From: JAJDXO01 sp965207535
GTDB taxonomy: Bacteria > Pseudomonadota > Alphaproteobacteria > Rhodospirillales > UBA2165
DNA: 64,000 bases
Assembly (NCBI GenBank): GCA_965207535.1
Contig: CBDBMR010000001.1
Span: 127,517-191,516, forward strand
Direction: 5' to 3'
Positions 17,613-29,082 of this stretch are shown in pieces. The notes under the pieces are model-generated. The model had not been told where the DNA came from. It searched no databases and was given only the letters and a program-made list of their open reading frames with translations. Positions within the stretch are counted from its first letter, which is position 1; the number at the start of each line of letters is the position of its first letter. Both the position numbers and the translations under genes were made by a program.

Positions 17613-17750
17613 CCGGGTAATGCGCTATGCCGCGGCGGGAGACGCACTATGAGGTGCAACAATAGGTTAGAATATATTACAGTTCGGGAGTCGCAGCATG
17701 GTTTGGCGGCTCTCGGGACGTTGAGCATGTCGGACCGGAGAGGAAGGCTA

Positions 17751-19175
17751 ATGCCAACAGACATCAAGAAGCCGCCGTTCATGAAAGCCGCCGCCGCCGG
17801 CGTTCTCGCGGTCACACTATTGACGTTCGGATCAGCGGCCGGGGCCCAGACCTTGGAGCAGGCCCTCTCGGCAGCCTATGCCAATAATCCGGAACTGCTC
17901 GCGGCCCGCGCGGAACTGCGCGCCATTGACGAGGGCGTGCCTCGGGCGCTGGCCAACTGGCGCCCGGATGTGACCCTGAGTACCGACATTTCGCGTCAAC
18001 ACACCGATTTTAGCAACCGCAGGGGGGAACAGGAGAAAACCCGCACCCCGCGCGGCGCATCGCTCAGCGTGACCCAGCCGTTGTTTCGCGGCTACCGCAC
18101 CGAGGCCCAGGTTCGCCAGGCCGAGAGCAATGTGCAGGCCGGGCGCGCCCGGTTGATCGCCACCGAGCAGAATACGCTGCTCCGCGCCGTCACCGCCTTC
18201 ATGGCGGTGGTGCGCGACCAGGCGGTGCTCGATCTCAACATCAACAACGAGCAGGTGCTGCGCCGCCAATTGGAGGCGACCCAGGACCGTTTCCGGGTTG
18301 GCGAGATTACCCGGACCGATGTGAGTCAGGCGGAGGCGCGGCTCGCAGGCGCGACGGCTGACCGCATCCAGGCCGAGGGCAATTTGGAAATCTCCCGGGC
18401 AAGTTACGTCAATGTGGTTGGCGAGGCGCCCGGCAAGTTGACGCCGCCGCCCGCGCTTTCCGGTCTGCCCGCGAGCCTGGACGAGTCCAGCGGTGTCGCG
18501 CTGAAGAACCATCCCGATATCGTGGCCGCCCGGTTCAATGAAATATCGGCGCGGGAAAACGTTCGCCGCGTCACCGGTGAACTGCTGCCGACCCTGAACC
18601 TGATCGGCTCCGCGCGGCGCCGTTTCGAGGCATCGGAGGACGACAACCGCCAAGATACCGGTCAAATCCAGCTGAACCTCTCGGTGCCCATTTATCAGGG
18701 GGGGGACGTATATTCGCGGCTTCGCGAGGCCAAGCAGGATGCCGGCCAGAGACGGTTGGACCTGGAGGGTGCCCGCCGGGACATCACCGGCTCGCTCCGC
18801 GATGCATGGGAGACTTTGGCGACCGCCAAGGCACGGATCCAGGCCTTCCAATCGCAGATTCAGGCCAACGAAGTAGCCCTCGAAGGTGTGCAGCGCGAGG
18901 CCCAGGTCGGGTCACGGACGGTGCTCGATGTTCTGGATGCCGAGCAGGAACTGCTTGATTCACGGGTCAGCCTCGTCCGCGCCCAGCGGGATCAGGTGGT
19001 TGCTTCCTACTCGCTGCTGGAAGCCATCGGGTCGCTGACCGCAGCCGATCTCAAACTGCCGGTCGACATCTACGATCCGCTGAAGCACTACAACGAAGTC
19101 AGGGACAAGCGGTTTGGCGGCAGTTCGACGGGCGGCACCGAAGTGGAGTTCTCCCCCAAGGAAGGCGCGAAATAG
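17751..19175 (+). CDS. tolC: TolC family outer membrane efflux channel
   Basis: 474 residues from the ATG at 17751, chosen for its GAGAGGAAGG site and because a signal peptide follows (AAAAGVLAVTLLTFGSAAGA, cleavage after AGA). The mature protein has the two-fold repeated TolC helices, visible as LEQALSAAYANNPELLAARA and the later ENVRRVTGELLPTLNLIG. It forms the outer-membrane exit duct for type I secretion and RND pumps. Neighbours are the pcm-like gene and popZ. Confidence 0.92.
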   Translation: MPTDIKKPPFMKAAAAGVLAVTLLTFGSAAGAQTLEQALSAAYANNPELLAARAELRAIDEGVPRALANWRPDVTLSTDISRQHTDFSNRRGEQEKTRTPRGASLSVTQPLFRGYRTEAQVRQAESNVQAGRARLIATEQNTLLRAVTAFMAVVRDQAVLDLNINNEQVLRRQLEATQDRFRVGEITRTDVSQAEARLAGATADRIQAEGNLEISRASYVNVVGEAPGKLTPPPALSGLPASLDESSGVALKNHPDIVAARFNEISARENVRRVTGELLPTLNLIGSARRRFEASEDDNRQDTGQIQLNLSVPIYQGGDVYSRLREAKQDAGQRRLDLEGARRDITGSLRDAWETLATAKARIQAFQSQIQANEVALEGVQREAQVGSRTVLDVLDAEQELLDSRVSLVRAQRDQVVASYSLLEAIGSLTAADLKLPVDIYDPLKHYNEVRDKRFGGSSTGGTEVEFSPKEGAK

Positions 19176-19283
19176 GCGTGAAACGACACCAAACCGGGCC
19201 GGCCCGGAAGGGCTTGGAAAAATCAGGACGTCTTCGGACGGAATGGCCGGCGAATCTGAACCCAGCAACTTGATGGTCGAGGG

Positions 19284-19811
19284 ATGGCCGACGAAAACGA
19301 TCAACAGCAGGAACCTTCGATGGAGGACATCCTCGCCTCCATAAGGCGGGATTTGTCCGAAGACGAACAGGAAGAGGGGGCCGAAGCGGCGGCAGAGGAG
19401 GCGGAATTCGCACCGGAGTCCGAGCCCGAACCCGAGCCGGAACCAGAGCCCGAACCGGAACCCGAACCGGTCACGGAAATGGAGCCCGAGCCCGAGCCTG
19501 CGCCTCCCCCGGAACCGGGCCTGGAGGACGTGCTCGATCTGACGCCGGAGATGATCGCCAGTGATCCGGCGGTTTCCGGCCCGGCGGCGCGGGCATCCGC
19601 CGATGCCCTGCAGGAACTGGCGAGGGTGCTGCTCAGCCAGCGCGACATCCCTATCGGCGGCCGGGACATCACCCTCGAAGGGCTGATCCGCGAGATCCTT
19701 CGCCCACTGCTCCGCGAGTGGCTGGATCAGAACCTGCCCTATGTGATCGAGCGGCTGGCGAATGAGGAAATCGAGCAAAAGGTCAACCGAGCCGAACCGC
19801 TCGACAACTAG
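19284..19811 (+). CDS. popZ: PopZ-like polar organizer (DUF2497)
   Basis: 175 residues with the PopZ plan: a conserved N-terminal helix (PSMEDILASIRRDL), a long acidic proline-rich linker including eight consecutive Glu-Pro pairs, and a C-terminal oligomerization region (LIREILRPLLREWLDQNLPY, then VIERLANEEIEQKVNRA). PopZ condenses at cell poles and holds ParB and client proteins in Alphaproteobacteria. The ATG at 19284 has a GAGGG site. Its place upstream of valS is conserved. Confidence 0.88.
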   Translation: MADENDQQQEPSMEDILASIRRDLSEDEQEEGAEAAAEEAEFAPESEPEPEPEPEPEPEPEPVTEMEPEPEPAPPPEPGLEDVLDLTPEMIASDPAVSGPAARASADALQELARVLLSQRDIPIGGRDITLEGLIREILRPLLREWLDQNLPYVIERLANEEIEQKVNRAEPLDN

Positions 19812-19897
19812 CCGAACCCCGCACTTTCTAAGGTATTGCATCACCCGATAGGGTGATGCATACCCCTCGTCTTCGACGCTTGAGACACGCGCGGCAG

Positions 19898-22540
<2,643 letters not shown>

Positions 22541-22682
22541 GCCATAAGCCGCTGCGGGCGAAACCCGCCGCCGCAGGCGGGGCCGAAGCCTATACCGGAA
22601 TGATATGGCCTCGGCGGGTTGAGTATTTCCCCGCACGGGCCGCTCTTGATACTCTCCGGCGAAATTGACGGGGGAACGGCCC

Positions 22683-23852
22683 ATGGACGATATGGGAACG
22701 GGAGCCGACGCCGGGCATGAGATACCTTCGCCGGTGACGCTGGTCGAGCGGGCGAAAGAGCTCGTACCGGCCTTGCGCGAGCGCGCAGACGAGTGCGAGA
22801 CGCAGCGGCGTATGCCGGACGAAACCTTCGAGGACTTCATGAAGGCCGGAATCCTCAACGTCGTGAAAGCCAAGGACTTCGGCGGCTACGAAATGGGCTG
22901 GGACGTGTTCTGCGAGATCTCCATGGAACTCGCCAAGGGGTGCGGCTCCAGCGCCTGGGTCTACGCGGTGCTCGGCGAGCATGCACACACCGTTTGCACC
23001 TACCCCATGCAGGCTCAGCACGATGTCTGGAACGATGACCCGGACGTCCAGGTGGCCTCGGGCAACAGCCCCAATTGCAAAATGGAGCGGACCGGCGGCG
23101 GCTGGCTGATCACCGGGCAGTTCAATTATTCCAGCGGTTGCGATCACGCGGACTGGCACCTGACCGGGATGCCGGTCGACGGCCAGCCGCTGAAGATCCT
23201 GGTGCCGCAGGCCGGCTGCGAAATCGTCGACAATTGGCACGTCATGGGATTGGCGGGCACCGGCAGCAAGGACATCAAACTGGAGAAGGTTTTTATTCCG
23301 GACCACCGGACCATTCCCATCGGAGAACGGGGGCCCCGCTTCGACGATGCGGCGCTGTTCCGGCTGCCCCAATGGTCGGTCAACCCCTTTTGCCTGGCTT
23401 CCGTCGTCGTCGGCGTCGCCGAGGGGGCGGTGGAGCGTTTTACGGAGGAAATGAAGGAACGCTCCAGCCGATTCGGCGCCAAGATCGCCGAGTTCCAGAG
23501 CCTGCAATTGCGGATTGCGGAGTCGGCGGCCGAGTTGCACGCCGCCCGGCTGATGATCCTGAACGATCTCCGCGAGACCATGGAGTACTTCGAGGACAAC
23601 GAAGAGCCGGACTTCCGTATGCTGGCCCGCAACAAGCGGGATATGGCCTATGCGCCCATGCTGGCATCCAAGGCCATGGAGCGCATTTTCTACGCCGCCG
23701 GCGCCAACGGGCTGTTCCTCGACAACGACATCCAGCGGTCGTTTCGCGACGTCAATGCCGGCTCCAAACAGATCGCCCTCAACTTCGATGTCAACGGCAC
23801 CACTTACGGCAAGATGGCCCTGGGGCTGGATCCCGCGCCTGTACGGTGGTAG
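22683..23852 (+). CDS. Flavin-dependent hydroxylase, acyl-CoA-dehydrogenase fold (HsaA/DszC-like), paralog 1
   Basis: 389 residues from the ATG at 22683 with a GGGGGA site. The protein has the acyl-CoA dehydrogenase fold used by group D flavin monooxygenases: a helical N-domain, a beta-domain (GGWLITGQFNYSSGCDHADW, HVMGLAGTGSKDIKL) and a C-terminal helical domain (MKERSSRFGAKIAEFQSLQL, FYAAGANGLFLDNDIQRSFR). Such enzymes hydroxylate aromatic or other substrates with reduced flavin delivered by a separate reductase, and none is visible here. Two paralogs follow (23858 and 29083). Substrate unknown. Confidence 0.85.
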   Translation: MDDMGTGADAGHEIPSPVTLVERAKELVPALRERADECETQRRMPDETFEDFMKAGILNVVKAKDFGGYEMGWDVFCEISMELAKGCGSSAWVYAVLGEHAHTVCTYPMQAQHDVWNDDPDVQVASGNSPNCKMERTGGGWLITGQFNYSSGCDHADWHLTGMPVDGQPLKILVPQAGCEIVDNWHVMGLAGTGSKDIKLEKVFIPDHRTIPIGERGPRFDDAALFRLPQWSVNPFCLASVVVGVAEGAVERFTEEMKERSSRFGAKIAEFQSLQLRIAESAAELHAARLMILNDLRETMEYFEDNEEPDFRMLARNKRDMAYAPMLASKAMERIFYAAGANGLFLDNDIQRSFRDVNAGSKQIALNFDVNGTTYGKMALGLDPAPVRW

Positions 23853-23857
23853 CGCCG

Positions 23858-24657
23858 ATGGATGATCCGGGCGCGCCGGCGAAGGCAACCGCCGCCGACG
23901 TCGTTGCGACGGCGCGCGCGCTGGCAACGGAGTTCCGGTCCCGCGCCGCGGAGACCGAGCGGCTCCGCCGCCTTCCCGACGAGAACGCAGCCGCGCTCCG
24001 CGAATCGGGCCTTATCCGGGTCTGTATGCCCCGCGAGTATGGCGGCTACGAGTTGGGCTGGGACGTCTTTTGCGAGGCGGCGATGGAACTGGCCCGCGGC
24101 TGCGCCTCGACGGCGTGGTGCTATGCGGTTTACGGCGAGCACGCTCATCGGGTCGGGCATTATCCGGCCGAAGCACAGGACGAAGTCTGGGGGGATGGCC
24201 CGGATGTCCTGATTTCCTCCGGCAACAGCCCTGAAAGGGTGCTCGAGGAAACCGACGGCGGGTTCCGGCTCAACGGCCGGTTCAACTTCTCCAGCGGCTG
24301 CGATCATGCCGCTTGGCACATTACGGGATCGATGCGGGCCCGCCGGCAGATCATGTATCGGGCCGAGGACCGGGAGATCGATGACAACTGGCATGTCGCC
24401 GGGCTCGCCGGAACCGGCAGCAAGGATGTGGTGGTCAGGAACGCCTTTGTGCCGGCGTACCGGACCTACCCGTTCGGCCCCGGCGGACGTTTCGATCAGG
24501 GCGGGCTTTGGCGGCTCCCCCAATGGTCGGCATTTCCGTTTGATCTCGCCTCGGTGCCGGTCGGCGTGGCGTTTGGCGTCATCGATCGGTTCACCGGCTG
24601 GATGAGCGAAAGATCTTCCCGCTTCGGGGACAAGATCGCCGATTTTCAGAGCCTGCA
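23858..24657 (+). pseudogene. Flavin-dependent hydroxylase paralog 2, 5' part (split by IS21 element)
   Basis: The ATG at 23858 starts six bases after the stop of paralog 1. The encoded part (LRVCMPREYGGYELGWDVF-like core, FNFSSGCDHAAWHITG, WHVAGLAGTGSKDVVV) closely follows paralogs 1 and 3 up to FQSL. There the IS21-family element enters at 24658 and the frame runs into IS sequence until a stop at 24727. The remaining C-terminal part lies at 27421-27766. Joining the two and deleting one 7-bp target copy restores an uninterrupted 381-residue frame, so the break is recent and has no other damage. Confidence 0.9.
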
Positions 24658-24864
24658 TGTAGAGCGACAATCTGGATGGCAGGTGCGCGTCAATCAGGAT
24701 GTCAGTATTGACGTCGCGGCGATGTGAAGTTTTTCGGGACGTCGGACCAATTGCAAGAGTTTTTCCGCCGGTTCTGCTTTTGGCGGATTTGTCTGTCGCG
24801 GGACCAGCCGCGGCCCGCGAGCGTGAAGCGCCGCGGGCCGCGGGGTTGGCGCGGTGATGTCGGT

Positions 24865-25695
24865 TCAGCCGGTGGGCGTGTTTTTTTCCGTGGCCTTCTT
24901 GGCGGGCCGGCCCCGCTTGCGCGGTTTGGCATTGAGTGCTTCGCGCCGCCGGTAGCTCTCGACATTCATTTCCAGGATCGTGGCGCGGTGCACCAGGCGG
25001 TCGACGGCGGCGACGGCGGTGGTCTCGTCCGGGAAGATGCGGTTCCATTCGGAGAACGGCTGGTTTGCGGTGATCAGGAGCGAGCGGCGCTCGTACCTGG
25101 CCGAGATGAGTTCGAACAGCACGCTTGTTTCGGCCTGGTCCTTTTGGACGTAGGCGAAGTCGTCGAGGATCACGAGGTGGAACCGGTCGAGCCGCGCCAT
25201 CAGGTTTTCCAGCGTCAGTTCACGTCGCGCCACCTGGAGGCGCTGCACCAGGTCGGTGGTCCTGGAGAACAGCACCCGGTAGCCGTTCTCCACCAGCGCC
25301 AGCCCGATCGCCGAGGCGATGTGGGACTTCCCCGTCCCGGGCGGGCCGAAGATCAGGCAGCAGGCGCCCTGGTCGAGCCATGCGTCGCCGGCGGCGAGCG
25401 CCATGACCTGGGCCTTCGAGATCGTCGGCACCGCGCTGAAGTCGAAGTTGGCGAGGCTCTTGCCGGGCAACAGCCGCGCCTCGCCCAGATGGCGCTGGAT
25501 CCGCCGCCTGCCGCGCTCCGCCAGTTCGTGCTCGACGAGGACGGAGAGGAACCGGGCCGCGGGCCAGCCTTCGGCGTCGGAACGCTCGGCGAAGGGTTCC
25601 CAGAACTCCCGCATCGTCGGCAGGCGCAGTTCCGAGAGCATCAGGCCAAGCTTGACCCCGTCGACCATGACCGCATCATCGTCTGTCCGTGTCAT
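24865..25695 (-). CDS. istB: IS21-family transposition helper ATPase
   Basis: 276 residues, AAA+ ATPase related to DnaC. Walker A is GPPGTGKSHIA, Walker B is LVILDDFAYV, and sensor residues lie in LLITANQPFSEW. IstB chooses target DNA and activates IstA. The start overlaps the end of istA as ATGA (25692-25695), the usual IS21 coupling. The C-terminal tail is basic (PRKRGRPAKKATEKN). Confidence 0.95.
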   Translation of the reverse strand: MTRTDDDAVMVDGVKLGLMLSELRLPTMREFWEPFAERSDAEGWPAARFLSVLVEHELAERGRRRIQRHLGEARLLPGKSLANFDFSAVPTISKAQVMALAAGDAWLDQGACCLIFGPPGTGKSHIASAIGLALVENGYRVLFSRTTDLVQRLQVARRELTLENLMARLDRFHLVILDDFAYVQKDQAETSVLFELISARYERRSLLITANQPFSEWNRIFPDETTAVAAVDRLVHRATILEMNVESYRRREALNAKPRKRGRPAKKATEKNTPTG

Positions 25696-27197
25696 GACGC
25701 GCCTCCCATGCTGAGCAGGTCGCCATAGCCGGCAAGCGGCGCGCGGATGACGTGAACCTCGGGCATCGCGCCGGGCTCCGGCGCGAACCGGGCCTTGAGG
25801 CTGTCGAGGTCCGGCAGCTTCCCGGCGGCGAGACAGCCGCCGATCTCGGCCGCCAGCGCCGCCTCGCAGTTTTCCTCATGGGCCAGCGCCAGGAGCCTCA
25901 CCGTCAATCTGCAGGCAGCGCGTTCGCCCAGCTTGGACAATGCCGCCTCGAAGCAGCGGCGGTAGGCCTCGCGCGGGAACAGTTCGTCGCGGTAGGTCAG
26001 GTTCATGAGCGCCATCGGCTTGGCCTTCAGGGAGTGGATGACGTGGCGGTAGTTGACCACGTGCACGGCCTTGGTCGATGCGCCCTTGTGCTTGCGCGGC
26101 AGGGTCAGGTGATGGACGGAGCCGACATAGAGCTCCAGGCGGCCGTCGTAGAGCCGGACCCCGAGCCGGTGGCCGATCAGCCGCGAGGGCACGGTGTAGA
26201 ACACCCCCCTCAGGATGAAGCCGCTGGACGAGGTGACGTCGACGCTGGTTTCCTCGTAATCCGTGGTGCGCATCGGCGGCAGGTTCTGAAGCGTGTCGCA
26301 TTCGGCCTTGATTCGTCCGGACCGGCGCGCATTGCCGCGTCCGACGATCTCCGCGATGAAGGCGCGATAGGCCGCGACATCGGCGAAGTCCGCCGACCCG
26401 CGGAGCGCCAGCGCGTCGGCGATCTCGCGCTTGAGGTGGCCGTGCGGGCTTTCAATCGCGCCGTTCTCGTGCGCCACGCCCCGGTTGTTGCGGGACGGGG
26501 CCATCCCGTAGTGCCGGCAGAGCAGGCGATAGCGCTCGGTCATGTCCTCGGCATCGTCCTTGCAACGGTTCCGGAACCCCGCCGACAGGCTGTCGGTGCG
26601 ATGCTCACCCGGCGCGCCTCCCAGGGACCAGAGGGCGGCCTGCAGTCCCGCGGCCAGGGCCGTGAAGCTCTCGCCGCCGAGAACCACGTCGGCATGCCGG
26701 AACCCCGACCAGGGAAGCCGGAAGTGGTACAGCATGTGATCCAGCGGCCGGCCGCCGACGGTGACGCCGGAAGCGTTCATGCGGGTGAAGTCCGACAGGC
26801 CGAGCCGGCCGGGCGTGTGCGTCTGCCGGAAGATCACCTCCCGGTCCGGGCCGTGGCGGGCCCGCCAGTCGCGGATCCGCCGTTCCAGGGTGCGGCGCAC
26901 CCCCGGGTCCAGATCGGGGTGACGCCGCATCAGCTCCTCGAACACGCCGACCGCGCGAATGCCCGAATCGCCCTCCAGCATCGGCACGACCTCCTCATCG
27001 AATATCCCGGCCAGCGGATCCGGGCGGCGGCGCCCCCGCGGGGCCTTCTTCTGAGAGGGGAGCGTCGGGTCCCGGTTGATCCGGTAGCCGCTGCGGGCGC
27101 TGAAGCCGGCCTTCGCGGCGGCCGCTTCCGTCGAGTGGGATTTCCTGTGTTTCATGAAAGACCTCATTTGGTTGTCCGTTACGTGGTGACCGGGCAA
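25692..27197 (-). CDS. istA: IS21-family transposase
   Basis: About 500 residues. The N-terminus holds a helix-turn-helix (STEAAAAKAGFSARSGYRIN), followed by an integrase-core region (LGLSDFTRMNASGV, then RGVAHENGAIESPHGHLKRE carrying the catalytic glutamate) and a C-terminal beta-domain (GFILRGVFYTVPSRLIGHRL). The frame starts with TTG at 27197; an ATG at 27167 is also possible. It is first in the istAB operon. Confidence 0.93.
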   Translation of the reverse strand: MPGHHVTDNQMRSFMKHRKSHSTEAAAAKAGFSARSGYRINRDPTLPSQKKAPRGRRRPDPLAGIFDEEVVPMLEGDSGIRAVGVFEELMRRHPDLDPGVRRTLERRIRDWRARHGPDREVIFRQTHTPGRLGLSDFTRMNASGVTVGGRPLDHMLYHFRLPWSGFRHADVVLGGESFTALAAGLQAALWSLGGAPGEHRTDSLSAGFRNRCKDDAEDMTERYRLLCRHYGMAPSRNNRGVAHENGAIESPHGHLKREIADALALRGSADFADVAAYRAFIAEIVGRGNARRSGRIKAECDTLQNLPPMRTTDYEETSVDVTSSSGFILRGVFYTVPSRLIGHRLGVRLYDGRLELYVGSVHHLTLPRKHKGASTKAVHVVNYRHVIHSLKAKPMALMNLTYRDELFPREAYRRCFEAALSKLGERAACRLTVRLLALAHEENCEAALAAEIGGCLAAGKLPDLDSLKARFAPEPGAMPEVHVIRAPLAGYGDLLSMGGAS

Positions 27198-27420
27198 CTT
27201 GCTCTCCTCTGCTCGAGAATGATCGCAAGGCTATTACCCGGCCAGCCGCAAACACCAAACAAGGCCCGGGAGGGGGAGAAAAATCGTCGTTCCGGCTGCC
27301 GCCAACTCCAGTCGGGCTACGCCCTCCTTACGTTGGCGCCAGCCGGAAGCACCCCCTCAACGAGACTGCCATCCTGATTGTCGCTGGACTGCCATCTTGA
27401 TTGTCGCGCTAGAGCCTGCA

Positions 27421-27766
27421 GCTGCGGCTCGCCGAATCTTCGGCGGAAGCGGAGGCAGCCAAGCGGGTCATCCTGCATGACCTCCGGGAGTCTCAGGCGT
27501 GGCTCGAAGTCCATGACGAGCTTGGACCTCAATTGATGAACCGCAATAAGCGGGATATGGCGTTCGCCTGCCGGCTGGCGCTGAACGCGGTGAACCGGCT
27601 GTTCTATGCCGCCGGCGCGGCGGCCCTGTTCGAGAGCAACGATTTGCAGCGTTGCTTCCGTGACGCCCATGCCGGTGCTGCGCAATTGGCCCTCAATTGG
27701 GACATTAATCTCACGGACTACGGCCGGATCCAGCTCGGGTTGGAGCCGCTCAGCCCCCGGAGGTAG
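27421..27766 (+). pseudogene. Flavin-dependent hydroxylase paralog 2, 3' part
   Basis: This is the continuation of the gene broken at 24657. Directly after the duplicated target site the frame reads QLRLAESSAEAEAAKRV, then NRLFYAAGAAALFESNDLQR and GAAQLALNWDINLTDYGRIQ, matching the C-terminal domains of the paralogs at 22683 and 29083, and stops at 27764-27766. It has no start of its own and is not expected to be translated. Confidence 0.9.
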
Positions 27767-27772
27767 CACCGG

Positions 27773-28723
27773 CTAAAGCTGGTCGCCGATTTCTTCACAG
27801 ATCTTTTTGATTTCCGCGATCATTTCCCGGCAGGCGGGCGACAGTTTGCCGAACTCCCGGGTTGTTAGCCGCACGGGCAGGAGAAAATCCTCGCTGGCGA
27901 CCGGCAGTACCTTGATCAAGCCGGCCTTGCGGTCTTCGTCGATCAACTGGCGGGGCAGGATGGCGACCAGATCCCGCTGCTTGACCAAGGCCACGGCGGT
28001 CATCGACGGATAGGCGCTGATGGGGCCGTCGGGCGGCACCAGGCCATGGCGCCAAAAGGTGTTGTTGAGCCGGGTTCGGGCATTGGTTCCTTCCGCCGGC
28101 AGGATCCAATCCACATCGACCAACTGCTTGATGTCGATGGATTTCTTCTTGGCCAGAGGATGCTGGCTTCGAACGGCCACGACGGGGCGGATATTGGCCA
28201 GAATTTCCCTGGTCAGGCCCGGCGTTACACCTTCGAGGGGCGCGGGCCCGAGGATAAAGTCTATCTCGCCGGCGAGTAGTCTGTCCGCCAGGGCCTCGAA
28301 GTCGCCGTCGATCAACGTCACATCGAGATTTGGGCGGCGCTCGAACATCTTGTCGATGGCACGGTGTGCGATGGTAAAGCCCTCATGCGGGCCGATCCCC
28401 ATCCGCACCGTGCCGCTCCGTGCGCCTCGGATGTCATCGAACTCCTCGGCGGCAAACCGGAGGTTGGCGTCAATGATCTTGGCGTAGCTGCAGAGGGTTT
28501 CACCGTACTTGGTCAGCACGATGCCCCGGGGCCCCCGTTCCATCAGCTTTACCTGCAGGTCGTCCTCGATCGCTCGAATGGATCGGCTGAGCGCCGGCTG
28601 GGCGATGGACAGCTGTTTGGCGGCGGCGCGAATGCTGCCGTTCTCGGCCACCGCGACCAGCTGGCGCAACTGCTTCAGTTGCAAATGAGACATGGGGTGA
28701 TTGAACATCCCCGGCTTCCCCAC
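27773..28723 (-). CDS. LysR-family transcriptional regulator
   Basis: 316 residues. The N-terminal winged helix-turn-helix is standard (LKQLRQLVAVAENGSIRAAA, then LSIAQPALSRSIRAIEDDL), and the rest forms the two-lobed effector domain (GTVRMGIGPHEGF, FILGPAPLEG). The frame begins with GTG at 28723; ATGs at 28708 and 28693 are possible starts. It faces away from the hydroxylase gene at 29083 and likely controls it and the adjoining catabolic genes in response to a pathway compound. Its stop lies seven bases from the stop of the broken hydroxylase gene. Confidence 0.92.
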   Translation of the reverse strand: MGKPGMFNHPMSHLQLKQLRQLVAVAENGSIRAAAKQLSIAQPALSRSIRAIEDDLQVKLMERGPRGIVLTKYGETLCSYAKIIDANLRFAAEEFDDIRGARSGTVRMGIGPHEGFTIAHRAIDKMFERRPNLDVTLIDGDFEALADRLLAGEIDFILGPAPLEGVTPGLTREILANIRPVVAVRSQHPLAKKKSIDIKQLVDVDWILPAEGTNARTRLNNTFWRHGLVPPDGPISAYPSMTAVALVKQRDLVAILPRQLIDEDRKAGLIKVLPVASEDFLLPVRLTTREFGKLSPACREMIAEIKKICEEIGDQL

Positions 28724-28742
28724 TCACCTTCGTTCCGCCCAG

Positions 28743-28780
28743 TATATACCGTCCGGGAATATATGCCAACCAGGTATACC
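28743..28780. promoter_or_regulatory. Candidate LysR-type operator
   Basis: The divergent region holds an inverted ATATA...TATAT dyad (28743-28764, centred on CCGTCCGGG) and a perfect palindrome GGTATACC at 28773-28780. Position, just upstream of the regulator gene, and dyad symmetry suit autoregulation by LysR proteins. This is an inference from pattern only. Confidence 0.4.
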
Positions 28781-28995
28781 CCCGGCAGACATCGTATCTT
28801 CACGGCATGGCGCGGGGAGCTATGATTTCCCTGGCTTCGATTGCTGCAAAAACCGGGCATGAGTTCGGACGGGCGATCCGGTTTGGGGAGCGGAAAAGAA
28901 TTGGCCGATATTCAGGCACTCCAAGAGATTTCAACACCCAGCGCGGTACGTCCGCCGCGCGAGTTTGTTCGTGGTTTAACCTAAGGCGACACCTT

Positions 28996-29035
28996 GCCGC
29001 CGTATCCGCTTTGGGTACGGCGGCACTCTTTTTTT
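28996..29035 (+). terminator. Rho-independent terminator or attenuator in the leader of the third hydroxylase
   Basis: A stem GCCGCCGTA/TACGGCGGC with a GCTTT-containing loop is followed by ACTC and seven T (29029-29035). It stands on the plus strand between the regulatory region and the hydroxylase ATG at 29083. No gene ends just before it, so it either ends a short transcript or acts as an attenuator. Confidence 0.7.
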
Positions 29036-29082
29036 CGAGGCTGATTCCGAGAGGGCCGGATGATGAAGGTGATCAAAAACGC

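Larger units (their letters stand above)
24658..27413. mobile_element. Complete IS21-family insertion sequence (istA-istB)
   Basis: A 2756-bp element flanked by a 7-bp target duplication GCCTGCA (24651-24657 and 27414-27420). Its ends TGTAGAGCGACAATC and the complement of GATTGTCGCGCTAGA are imperfect inverted repeats. Near the right end the terminal sequence (ACTGCCATC-TGATTGTCGC) occurs twice in tandem, the multiple terminal repeats typical of IS21. It carries istA and istB on the minus strand, both intact. It interrupts a flavin hydroxylase gene. Confidence 0.95.

Noticed and set aside
22560..22690. Alternative TTG start at 22665 for the first hydroxylase
   Set aside because: The ATG at 22683 has the correctly spaced GGGGGA site; the TTG overlaps that site.
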